Assembly (NCBI GenBank): GCA_040879025.1
Contig: JBBDLF010000001.1
Location: 146,714-210,713, forward strand
DNA: 64,000 bases
Source of the DNA: JBBDLF01 sp040879025
GTDB taxonomy: Bacteria; Pseudomonadota; Gammaproteobacteria; Pseudomonadales; Pseudohongiellaceae
Direction: 5' to 3'
Numbering within the stretch: the stretch's first letter is position 1; each line of letters starts with the position of its first letter. The notes beneath the pieces were generated by a model. It was not told where the DNA came from, ran no database searches, and was given only the letters and a program-made list of their open reading frames with translations. Both the position numbers and the translations under genes were made by a program. Positions 31,185 to 38,663 of the stretch are shown here, piece after piece.

Positions 31185-32666
31185 ATGGGCACGTCGGCGA
31201 AATACGCCAAGCGTACCCGGATGCTTGCCGTGATTCCCTGGCTGCTTGTAAGCCTGACTGCAAACGGCGGTGTTCTGGATCGCAATGAAACGGCCGATCC
31301 CTGGCTGGAACTGATAGCGTCCGGACTGGACAGCCGGGATATCGATGTTGCCTATAATCTCAATGGACGCGGTTTGCCGCGGCTGCCGCAAAGGCCGACG
31401 CTCGGTGCCCTGGCGGACCTGCCGGCTGGACAGTTACCGTTAAGCGATGAGCTTGATGCATGGGAAGAAGGCTTCACGTCCACCGCGATCGGCGCTGTCG
31501 CGGTCATCGCGGTGCCTGACAGCCTTGTCAGCCTTGCCACGCCGCCAGTCACGGTGTCCGACGGTTATCAGACATTCTGGCAACGGTGGCGCCATCAGTC
31601 AGCTCAGCACCGGATCTTTGTCAGTTTTGCCGAGGAAGACCTGGCCACGGCGGGTGCCCTGTCAACCACGTTGCGCGCCATGGGTTTCGAATCCATGGTG
31701 TTTTTTGGTGACGGGGTACAGGCCAGGCCGGGCCGATTGTTCACCACTGCCGGGCGGCGACTGGTCATTGACTCGCGTGCCGCCAGAAGCCATGAAATCG
31801 CGGTTGCCGAGTTCCGGTACCTGGGAGAACGGGTCCGCCGTAACAGTAATTCGGTTTTCCGCGATGGGGCCGCAGTCGAGACAGCCGCCGGTGAGCCGCA
31901 GGCTTTTATCAAGGAGACTCTGGGTGATGAGCATACCGCATCCACCATTGAGGAGATTATTGTGCCAGGGGGTATCGCCCTGGGGGAAACGGCCGAATTG
32001 CCCTGGCGTCCGCAGGAACTGATTTTTGAGGATGATCAACTGCGGTTGCTGGACCAACAGGGCCAACACTGGCGCCTGCCCGCAGCAGATTATTCCGAGG
32101 TGAAGGCGCTGTATGATTTTGTGCAGCGTTCCGAGGCTGCGGAATCGGATGCCATCGTTGATATTGATGCCCAAGGCCGAGTCAGAATTTCCGCGGCCCT
32201 GCGTGACACCGATGCAGGCTATCAGTTTGTACAGGTGGATGCCGAACCCTTCAACTATCTTGGCAATGCCCGTAGTCTCGACGTGAGCAAAAGCGTTATT
32301 ATCGACCGCAGGGTAAATTTTGAGGAAGCCGCGGAACAGCAACTTTCATTCAATTCGGAATATGAGGTACGGTTCCTCAGTGCCGACAACATGCGCATTG
32401 CGCAGACCCGGATAGCGCTGGAGTACGATTACTCCGGGCAAGCGGGCACCGCCGTCCATGACTACACCTGGGGGCGTGAAAGCGGCCGCCTGGATGAGAA
32501 TCTGGATTATGCCGGTCTTGGTAACAGTACGGCGCCGATTGGTCCCTACGCAGCCTGGATTGCGCTGTTCAGGGCGCTGGAGGAAGATCGTACACCGTTT
32601 CTGACCGGGCGTTATGAATTTATGAAAATAATCAAAGCCGGCAGACCGACTCCGCACCGGTATTAG
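31185..32666 (+). CDS. Exported protein of unknown function with a TIR-like segment
   Basis: A 493-residue protein with an AAGGAG site before its ATG and an N-terminal hydrophobic segment (MLAVIPWLLVSLTANGG) suggesting export. Residues about 140-220 resemble a short TIR fold: HRIFVSFAEEDLATAGALS (strand A and helix A), MGFESMVFFGDG, then RRLVIDSRAARSHEIAVAEF, where the last glutamate would match the TIR catalytic Glu region. The middle of a normal TIR domain is shortened. The rest (220-493) matches nothing I know and includes beta-rich regions (RRVNFEEAAEQQLSFNSEYEV-like). Second gene of the operon, 2 bp from the next gene. The TIR reading is tentative. Confidence 0.6.
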   Translation: MGTSAKYAKRTRMLAVIPWLLVSLTANGGVLDRNETADPWLELIASGLDSRDIDVAYNLNGRGLPRLPQRPTLGALADLPAGQLPLSDELDAWEEGFTSTAIGAVAVIAVPDSLVSLATPPVTVSDGYQTFWQRWRHQSAQHRIFVSFAEEDLATAGALSTTLRAMGFESMVFFGDGVQARPGRLFTTAGRRLVIDSRAARSHEIAVAEFRYLGERVRRNSNSVFRDGAAVETAAGEPQAFIKETLGDEHTASTIEEIIVPGGIALGETAELPWRPQELIFEDDQLRLLDQQGQHWRLPAADYSEVKALYDFVQRSEAAESDAIVDIDAQGRVRISAALRDTDAGYQFVQVDAEPFNYLGNARSLDVSKSVIIDRRVNFEEAAEQQLSFNSEYEVRFLSADNMRIAQTRIALEYDYSGQAGTAVHDYTWGRESGRLDENLDYAGLGNSTAPIGPYAAWIALFRALEEDRTPFLTGRYEFMKIIKAGRPTPHRY

Positions 32667-32668
32667 CC

Positions 32669-33868
32669 ATGATCAACCTGTTTCGACTGTTAGCCTTTGT
32701 TTCTGGTTGCCTCTTCATCAGTGGTTGCCAGAATATCGATGTGGACTTTGATTTCGAGTCTTCCGAGGAAACTTACACCCGTATCGTTCCCCAGCAGACC
32801 GATGCTTTCGAAGATATCGAACTGCTTTATCTGACCGATGCGATGAAGGCCTACGCGGATACCCACATCAACCCCGATGCCCGCGCTTCCGACAAAGTTG
32901 GCCGTCTGCGAGAGCTGCTGTTTGAAGAGCAATATCTGAACCTGCAGTACAGTGATGACCGCACCCAGACCGCCGCCGAATTGTTTGAGTCCCGCGCGGG
33001 AAACTGCCTGTCAGTGATGAACCTCTATATCGCCCTGGCGCGCTACGTGGGACTGGACGCGGAGTACCAGACGGTGAATGTGCGCCCTGTCTGGGACCGC
33101 CGCGGCGGACTGCTGGTGCTGAATCAGCATATCAATGCCACCGGCAAGCTGAGCATGCGGGAAACCTATATTATCGATTTTACTCCGGAATTGAACCTGC
33201 AGCAGCTAACCGCTTCAACTGTCAGTGATGCCGAAGCACGGGCGTTATATTTCAATAATCTCGCCGTGGAAAAAATGGTTGTCGGGGAGTTTGAAGCTTC
33301 GTTGGTTTTTCTGAAAAACGCTTTGTGGCTGGAGCCGGAACTTTCCATCGCGTGGAACAATATCGGTACCGCCTTCAACCGCCTTCAGCAACCGGAGTTG
33401 GCTTCCTACAGCTATCATATGGCGTTTGAGACCGATAACACCAATGCTACCGCGGTAAACAATCTGGCCCGGTTCTTTCTTGCGCAGGGTGAGACCGCCA
33501 AGGCGCGGGAATATCAGCGGGCCATCGCCCGTTTCAACAACCGAAATCCTTACTACCATTTCGAAAGAGGCAATACGGCATATCTGAATGATGACCTGGA
33601 AGGCGCATTGGACGCATACCGTCGCGCGATTCGCATCAAGGAGGTGGAACCGGATTTCTATGTTGCGCTGGCGCGCACTTATGAGCGCCTGGGTGACGAA
33701 GGCATGGCCGAGCGAATGACCAATGCGGCGAAGGGATTATTGATCACCAACGCGGAAATCTATCAGCCCAGTGATGAGAAGGTAAGAATCATCGATTCCC
33801 AGAGTATATTGCGCAATACAGGCCCCGGCCTGGTGGTCAGACCGAATCGCGGGGGCAATGACTTATGA
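32669..33868 (+). CDS. Lipoprotein with transglutaminase-like domain and TPR repeats
   Basis: A 399-residue lipoprotein: signal peptide with lipobox FISGC, so Cys20 would be lipidated and the protein anchored to a membrane facing the periplasm. Residues 55-190 form a transglutaminase/cysteine-protease-like domain with candidate triad Cys in SRAGNCLSVMNLYIALAR, His in LNQHINATG and Asp in YIIDFTPE. Residues 190-370 carry TPR repeats (ALYFNNLAVEKMVVGEFEA; LSIAWNNIGTAFNRLQQPE; PYYHFERGNTAYLNDDLEG). Third gene of the operon, starting 2 bp after the TIR-like gene. Its substrate, protein or peptidoglycan, is unknown. A convergent ispB follows. Confidence 0.78.
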   Translation: MINLFRLLAFVSGCLFISGCQNIDVDFDFESSEETYTRIVPQQTDAFEDIELLYLTDAMKAYADTHINPDARASDKVGRLRELLFEEQYLNLQYSDDRTQTAAELFESRAGNCLSVMNLYIALARYVGLDAEYQTVNVRPVWDRRGGLLVLNQHINATGKLSMRETYIIDFTPELNLQQLTASTVSDAEARALYFNNLAVEKMVVGEFEASLVFLKNALWLEPELSIAWNNIGTAFNRLQQPELASYSYHMAFETDNTNATAVNNLARFFLAQGETAKAREYQRAIARFNNRNPYYHFERGNTAYLNDDLEGALDAYRRAIRIKEVEPDFYVALARTYERLGDEGMAERMTNAAKGLLITNAEIYQPSDEKVRIIDSQSILRNTGPGLVVRPNRGGNDL

Positions 33869-33881
33869 TCCCGCCTCGGCT

Positions 33882-34847
33882 CTAATTGTCCCGTCGCAAG
33901 GCGAATTCAGCCATCTGCAGCAATGCGTTGTGGTAGGTAGTCTCTGTCAGCGGCTGTAGGCAGCGGCGTGCCGCGGTAATTTCTTTTTCCGCCAGACTTC
34001 GTGCGTAGTCCAGCGCTCCCGATCCTTTGACAATATCAATAATCTGTTGCAGGGAATCGGTGCCGCTCGACGCCAGGCTGGAACGGATAAGTGTCGCGGC
34101 TTCTTCTGAACTGTTCTGCATGGCGTAAATAAGCGGCAAAGTCGGTTTGCCTTCGGCAAGGTCGTCGCCAATGTTTTTGCCCATGGCAGTGGCATCGCCG
34201 TCATAGTCCAGAACATCATCAACCAACTGAAATGCCATGCCCAGATGCATGCCGAAGTCCCGCAGGGCCAGTTCTGTCTTGTGGTCCGCCGCAGCCAGAA
34301 TCGCACCGCATTGCGCCGCCGCCTGAAACAAAATCGCGGTTTTGTCGCGGATAACTTTCATGTAGTTCGCCTCCAGTGTATCCGCGTTGTGTTTGTTGAT
34401 CAGTTGCATCACCTCGCCTTCGGCGATAGTGTTGGTGGTATCCGCTATGATCTTCATTATCCGCATGTCCCCCACTTCCACCAGAATCTGAAAAGCGCGG
34501 GAATAGATGAAGTCACCCACCAGAACACTGGATGGATTGTTCCATTTGTGATTCGCCGTCGGCCTGCCGCGGCGCAGGGAAGAGGTGTCGACCACGTCAT
34601 CGTGAAGCAGGGTCGCGGTATGGATAAATTCGATAACCGCGGCAAGCTGGATATGCCGGTTGGTGCGGATGCCGCAGGCCCGGGCGCAGAGCAGCACTGT
34701 CACCGGGCGCATGCGCTTGCCTCCCGCTTCTACCAGGTATTGACCTATGTTTTCGACCAGAGGAACATCGGAGTGCAGCTGTTCGATGATATAGCGGTCG
34801 ACAGCTTCAAAGTCCGTTGCAACCACGGAGCGGATTTGTTTGTACAT
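33882..34847 (-). CDS. ispB: Octaprenyl (polyprenyl) diphosphate synthase
   Basis: Makes the long isoprenoid chain of ubiquinone by adding isopentenyl diphosphate units. The 321-residue protein carries both Asp-rich motifs: first in LLHDDVVDTSSLRRGRPTAN and second in LVDDVLDYDGD, each binding magnesium and diphosphate. GKRMRPVTVLL near residue 43 is the conserved N-terminal signature. Its position divergent from rplU is the standard gammaproteobacterial arrangement and supports the ispB assignment over geranylgeranyl or farnesyl synthases. Chain length itself cannot be read from the sequence with certainty. Confidence 0.95.
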   Translation of the reverse strand: MYKQIRSVVATDFEAVDRYIIEQLHSDVPLVENIGQYLVEAGGKRMRPVTVLLCARACGIRTNRHIQLAAVIEFIHTATLLHDDVVDTSSLRRGRPTANHKWNNPSSVLVGDFIYSRAFQILVEVGDMRIMKIIADTTNTIAEGEVMQLINKHNADTLEANYMKVIRDKTAILFQAAAQCGAILAAADHKTELALRDFGMHLGMAFQLVDDVLDYDGDATAMGKNIGDDLAEGKPTLPLIYAMQNSSEEAATLIRSSLASSGTDSLQQIIDIVKGSGALDYARSLAEKEITAARRCLQPLTETTYHNALLQMAEFALRRDN

Positions 34848-34963
34848 ACGTTACCAGGCGGTACGGTGGAACTGTGGGGCCTGAACAGGACCTCCAGATT
34901 TAGTGACTGCATGCTATGGGGGGAACAGAAGGCTGTCAAGCCGCGGAGAACGGGGATTTATGC

Positions 34964-34992
34964 TTGCTTCAGCCTGCCCGTTCCCGTAAAAT
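34964..34992 (+). promoter_or_regulatory. Sigma-70 promoter of the rplU-rpmA operon
   Basis: TTGCTT (34964-34969) and TAAAAT (34987-34992) are separated by exactly 17 bp. The rplU start is 110 bp downstream, leaving a leader that contains several purine-rich GAGAGC repeats. This is one of the best promoter matches in the window. Confidence 0.6.
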
Positions 34993-35102
34993 GCCCGCCC
35001 CTGAAGCGTCTCATTCAAAGAGCCGGCAGAGCAATCAACCGGCAAGTCAACCGAGAGCGTCAACTGAGAGCAGCAGAAAGCGCCAACAGAGAGCAAAGAA
35101 CT

Positions 35103-35414
35103 ATGTATGCGGTAATTTTAAGTGGTGGCAAACAGCACCGGGTGGAAGAGGGCGAAGTCCTCAAACTGGAAAAGCTGGACGCTGCCACTGGCGACACGGT
35201 CAGCTTTGACAAAATTCTGATGGTTGGAGAAGGTGAATCCGTTAAAATCGGCGCACCCTATGTTGAGGGGAGTGCGGTGACAGCGGAAGTGGTCTCTCAG
35301 GGCCGCGGCAAGAAAGTCAGCATCATCAAGTTTTCCCGCCGCAAACACTACCGCAGGCAGCAGGGTCATCGCCAGTGGTTCACGGAAGTACGCATCACAG
35401 ACATCAAGGCCTAG
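35103..35414 (+). CDS. rplU: Ribosomal protein bL21
   Basis: Large-subunit ribosomal protein that binds 23S rRNA. The 103-residue product starts MYAVILSGGKQHRVEEGEVLKLEKL and contains the family C-terminal block KKVSIIKFSRRKHYRRQQGHRQ-like segment. A much longer frame is open upstream to 34245 but has no relation to L21; the true start is the ATG at 35103, which lies in the GAGCAAAGAACTATG context. First gene of the rplU-rpmA-obgE-proB row, with rpmA 65 bp downstream. Confidence 0.97.
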   Translation: MYAVILSGGKQHRVEEGEVLKLEKLDAATGDTVSFDKILMVGEGESVKIGAPYVEGSAVTAEVVSQGRGKKVSIIKFSRRKHYRRQQGHRQWFTEVRITDIKA

Positions 35415-35479
35415 ACCGGCGGCCCACAGGCGCGAAGCCGCCGAAACGGGCCAAGGCGTGAATTTGAGGAGTAAAGGTC

Positions 35480-35737
35480 ATGGCACACAAGAAAGCAGGC
35501 GGCAGTACCAGTAACGGTCGCGATTCCATATCAAAACGCCTTGGCGTGAAGTTGTTCGGTGGCCAGCAGGTGACCGCCGGGAACATCATCGTACGTCAAC
35601 GCGGCACCCGGTTCCATCCGGGTACCAACGTTGGATGCGGCAAGGACCATACCTTGTTCGCCAAATCTGACGGTGTCGTGAAATTTGAAGTCAAAGGGCC
35701 AAGGCAACGTAAATTCGTGAGCGTCGAAACGGCCTGA
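35480..35737 (+). CDS. rpmA: Ribosomal protein bL27
   Basis: Large-subunit protein whose N-terminus reaches the peptidyl transferase centre. The 85-residue product starts MAHKKAGGSTSNGRDS and keeps GVKLFGGQQVTAGNIIVRQRG, full length for the family. GAGGAGTAAAGGTC before the ATG supplies a ribosome-binding site. There is no cleavable N-terminal extension of the Firmicutes type. A rho-independent terminator follows 24 bp after the stop. Confidence 0.98.
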   Translation: MAHKKAGGSTSNGRDSISKRLGVKLFGGQQVTAGNIIVRQRGTRFHPGTNVGCGKDHTLFAKSDGVVKFEVKGPRQRKFVSVETA

Positions 35738-35761
35738 TCCGGCAGATTTCCGGACCTGCGA

Positions 35762-35787
35762 GCCTCGTCTTTCGACGGGGCTTTTTT
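35762..35787 (+). terminator. Rho-independent terminator after rpmA
   Basis: Stem GCCTCGTC (35762-35769) pairs with GACGGGGC (35774-35781), with one G-T pair, around a TTTC loop, and is followed by six T. It separates the ribosomal-protein genes from obgE, probably allowing partial read-through. Confidence 0.85.
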
Positions 35788-35852
35788 GTATGTGCCGCGG
35801 GAATTCGCAGGATGCCTGCAACGACCCGAAAGGCCAGATAACGGGGTTTGAT

Positions 35853-37001
35853 TTGAAATTTGTAGACGAAGCCGAAATCGTGGTGGAGGCGGGCAAAGGG
35901 GGTAACGGCTGCCTCAGCTTCCGGCGCGAAAAATACATTGAAAAAGGCGGCCCCGACGGCGGTGACGGTGGTGATGGCGGCAGTGTCTACCTCGAAGCCA
36001 ATGATGCCCTCAACACGCTGGTTGATTTTCGCTTTCAGCCCCGCTATCGCGCCCAGTCAGGGCAGGGCGGGCAGGGTAGGAACTGCACCGGCAAGGGCGG
36101 CGAAGACCTCACTATCCAGGTCCCCGTTGGCACCAGCGTTATCGACACGGAAACAGACGAACTGATCGCCGACCTGGAATTGCCCGGACAACAGGTTCTG
36201 GTGGCCAAAGGCGGAATCAGGGGATTGGGTAACACCCGATTCAAATCCAGTACCAACCGTGCCCCCCGCAAAACCACACTGGGCACTCCCGGCGAAACCA
36301 GAACATTGCAGCTGCAGTTGAAGGTCGTGGCGGACGTCGGCTTGCTGGGTATGCCGAATGCGGGCAAATCGACGCTGATCCGCGCCGTCTCGTCGGCTCG
36401 TCCCAAGGTGGCCGACTACCCCTTCACCACCCTGATTCCCAATCTGGGGGTTGTCAGCCTGGGACTGGAGCAAAGCTTCGTTATGGCCGATATTCCCGGT
36501 TTGATAGAGGGTGCATCGGAAGGTGCCGGGCTGGGTTATCGTTTTCTTAAACACCTGTCCCGTACCCGCCTGATGCTGCACCTGGTGGATGTGCTACCCG
36601 TGGATGGCAGTGATCCGCTGGCGGCAATTGAACTGATCGCTGCGGAACTGGAAACCTTCAGTTCGACACTGGCGGCAAAGGAACGCTGGCTGATAATGAA
36701 CAAGCGCGATCTGGTGGATCAGTCGCAGCTGACAGCACTGGAACAACGTCTGCGTGAGGAGTTGCCCTGGCAGGGTCCGGTACACCACATTTCCGCCATT
36801 ACCGGCGAAGGCTGCCCGGAACTGTGCCAGGCCCTGATGCAGGCGATCGAAACGCATCGCCGCCGCATGCTTGAAGATGAGGATTATCGCAATGGCCAGC
36901 GGAAACTGGATGAGGCGATGGAAGTCGAGATTCGGCGCAGCATTGAAAAGACCAAACCGGTAAAGGGCGGCAAGGCCGATCCTGATGACGAGATGGATTG
37001 A
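35853..37001 (+). CDS. obgE: GTPase Obg/CgtA
   Basis: Essential ribosome-assembly and stress GTPase. I choose the TTG at 35853, giving LKFVDEAEIVVEAGKGGNG, because it matches the family N-terminus; the frame from ATG 35790 adds 21 residues unlike Obg and begins immediately at the end of the terminator. The Obg fold is glycine-rich (GGPDGGDGGDGGSVY), then the G domain has G1 GMPNAGKST, G3 DIPGLIEG and G4 NKRD. Product 382 residues. The non-ATG start and preceding terminator suggest low, tuned expression. proB follows after 26 bp. Confidence 0.95.
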   Translation: MKFVDEAEIVVEAGKGGNGCLSFRREKYIEKGGPDGGDGGDGGSVYLEANDALNTLVDFRFQPRYRAQSGQGGQGRNCTGKGGEDLTIQVPVGTSVIDTETDELIADLELPGQQVLVAKGGIRGLGNTRFKSSTNRAPRKTTLGTPGETRTLQLQLKVVADVGLLGMPNAGKSTLIRAVSSARPKVADYPFTTLIPNLGVVSLGLEQSFVMADIPGLIEGASEGAGLGYRFLKHLSRTRLMLHLVDVLPVDGSDPLAAIELIAAELETFSSTLAAKERWLIMNKRDLVDQSQLTALEQRLREELPWQGPVHHISAITGEGCPELCQALMQAIETHRRRMLEDEDYRNGQRKLDEAMEVEIRRSIEKTKPVKGGKADPDDEMD

Positions 37002-37027
37002 TGGGGAACGACGGGGAGTGAGCGAGC

Positions 37028-38143
37028 ATGCGTACTAAACTGGCCAGCGCCTCGTACTGGGTCGTCAAAATCGGCAGTTCCCTGCTCACCAACAACGGTC
37101 TGGGGCTGGACAAGGACGCCATCGAATTGTGGGCGGAACAGTTGGTTACCCTGCAAAAACAGGGAAAAAAGATTGTGCTGGTTTCGTCCGGCGCGGTGGC
37201 TGAAGGGGTTTCCCGGCTTGGTCTGAAAACCCGGCCACGGGCGGTGCATCTGCAACAGGCCGCCGCCGCAGTCGGTCAGATGGGGCTGGTGCAAACCTAC
37301 GAAAGCAGTTTCATGAAACAGGGTGTACACGCGGCGCAGATTCTTCTTACTCACGAAGATCTTGCCAATCGCACCCGTTACCTCAATGCCCGCACCACTC
37401 TGATGACCTTGCTCGACATGGCCGTGGTTCCGGTGGTGAATGAGAACGATACCGTCGCCACCGCGGAGTTGTGTTTTGGCGACAACGATACGCTGGCAGC
37501 GCTGGTTGCCAATCTGATCAATGCGGACGTTATGGTCATTCTCACTGACCAGCAGGGCCTGTTGAGTGCCGATCCGCGCCTGGACAGTCAGGCGCCTCTG
37601 GTGACCCAAGCATCCGCGACGGATCCTGATTTGATGCGGATGGCGGGAGGCAGCGGTACTCTGGGTCGCGGGGGCATGCAGACGAAACTGGCCGCGGCAA
37701 GCCGGGCTGCCAGGTCCGGTACGTACACCGTCATTGCCAGCGGCAAGGAGCCAAACGTATTGCTGAGGCTGGCCCGAGGTGAAGAAACAGGGACCTTGCT
37801 GACGCCGGACTGCGAACCGGTGACAGCCCGCAAGCGCTGGCTGGCGGGTCAGTTGCAGGTAAAGGGTACACTGACTCTGGATGCGGGAGCCGTCGCGGTA
37901 CTGTCACAAAAAGGCCGCAGCCTGCTTGCTGTCGGCGTTCAGGAAGTCAAGGGCGCGTTCAGTCGTGGTGAGATGGTGGCCTGTGCGGATCGGCAAGGCA
38001 GGGAAATTGCCCGCGGCCTGACAAATTATTCCAGCGATGAAGTCGCGTTGTTGCGTGGCCAGGCCAGTAGCAGGATAGAGGAACTGTTGGGATACGCCGC
38101 GGAGGAAGAAATCATTCACCGCGACAACATGGTGCTCACGTGA
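37028..38143 (+). CDS. proB: Glutamate 5-kinase
   Basis: First enzyme of proline synthesis; phosphorylates glutamate with ATP. The 371-residue protein starts MRTKLASASYWVVKIGSSLL, continues with the amino-acid-kinase fold (LVSSGAVAEGVSRLGL, NENDTVATAEL, GRGGMQTKLAAASRAA) and ends with a PUA domain (about 275-360; GTLTLDAGAVAVLSQKGRSLL). Having the PUA domain is typical of bacterial ProB and linked to proline feedback inhibition. It lies 26 bp after obgE. proA is not nearby. Confidence 0.97.
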   Translation: MRTKLASASYWVVKIGSSLLTNNGLGLDKDAIELWAEQLVTLQKQGKKIVLVSSGAVAEGVSRLGLKTRPRAVHLQQAAAAVGQMGLVQTYESSFMKQGVHAAQILLTHEDLANRTRYLNARTTLMTLLDMAVVPVVNENDTVATAELCFGDNDTLAALVANLINADVMVILTDQQGLLSADPRLDSQAPLVTQASATDPDLMRMAGGSGTLGRGGMQTKLAAASRAARSGTYTVIASGKEPNVLLRLARGEETGTLLTPDCEPVTARKRWLAGQLQVKGTLTLDAGAVAVLSQKGRSLLAVGVQEVKGAFSRGEMVACADRQGREIARGLTNYSSDEVALLRGQASSRIEELLGYAAEEEIIHRDNMVLT

Positions 38144-38172
38144 TGATACTCACCGGGTAGTGCCGGCCGTGC

Positions 38173-38439
38173 TCAGGCTTTGAGGGCGGCTACTTTGGCA
38201 TTCAGACGCGATTTATGACGGGCGGCCTTGTTCTTGTGCACAATACCTTTGTCCGCCATTCGGTCAATTACCGGCACTGCATCGTTGTAAGCGGTTACAG
38301 CCTGCTCATAATCACCATTGTGGACAGCGGACAGCACCCGTTTGATGGAAGTGCGAACCATTGATCTGAAACTGGCGTTGTGACGACGGCGCTTCTCGCT
38401 CTGTCGTGCTCGTTTACGGGCTTGTGCAGTATTAGCCAA
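38173..38439 (-). CDS. rpsT: Ribosomal protein bS20, TTG start
   Basis: Small-subunit ribosomal protein, 88 residues. The start is TTG at 38439, giving (M)ANTAQARKRARQSEKRRRHN, the family N-terminus. AAAGGAGC lies six bases ahead, at 38445-38452. The longer frame back to 38514 is non-S20 sequence. In E. coli rpsT also uses a UUG start and is autoregulated by S20, so the same control is plausible here. It is divergent from murJ and convergent with proB. Confidence 0.95.
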   Translation of the reverse strand: MANTAQARKRARQSEKRRRHNASFRSMVRTSIKRVLSAVHNGDYEQAVTAYNDAVPVIDRMADKGIVHKNKAARHKSRLNAKVAALKA

Positions 38440-38512
38440 CTTTTGCTCCTTTGAACGGAAAGCCTTCCGGGCCGGAATATTTCGGGTGTGGACCAGGAAT
38501 TCAAGACGCGAC

Positions 38513-38541
38513 ACTATGCCGTTTTAACCCTTTGATGTCAA
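38513..38541 (-). promoter_or_regulatory. Sigma-70 promoter of rpsT
   Basis: On the minus strand TTGACA (38536-38541, perfect consensus) and CATAGT (38513-38518) are spaced by 17 bp. The start codon is about 74 bp downstream. Strong -35 with imperfect -10 fits a growth-controlled ribosomal promoter. Confidence 0.65.
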
Positions 38542-38663
38542 TAGTCGTCAGGGAACGGCCGATAAAGAAACACTACTACAGGCATCATGAATTCTTGCCT
38601 GGTAAACACGGTGCGTTGTGGAACTATGCCCATCCCACCCGGAAAGGTAAAATCCCGAACCTG

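Noticed and set aside
34245..35102. Long plus-strand frame running into rplU
   Set aside because: The first 286 codons overlap ispB on the other strand and show no L21 similarity; the ribosomal protein starts at 35103.
35790..35852. ATG at 35790 as the obgE start
   Set aside because: It sits immediately after the rpmA terminator and adds 21 residues unlike any Obg N-terminus.
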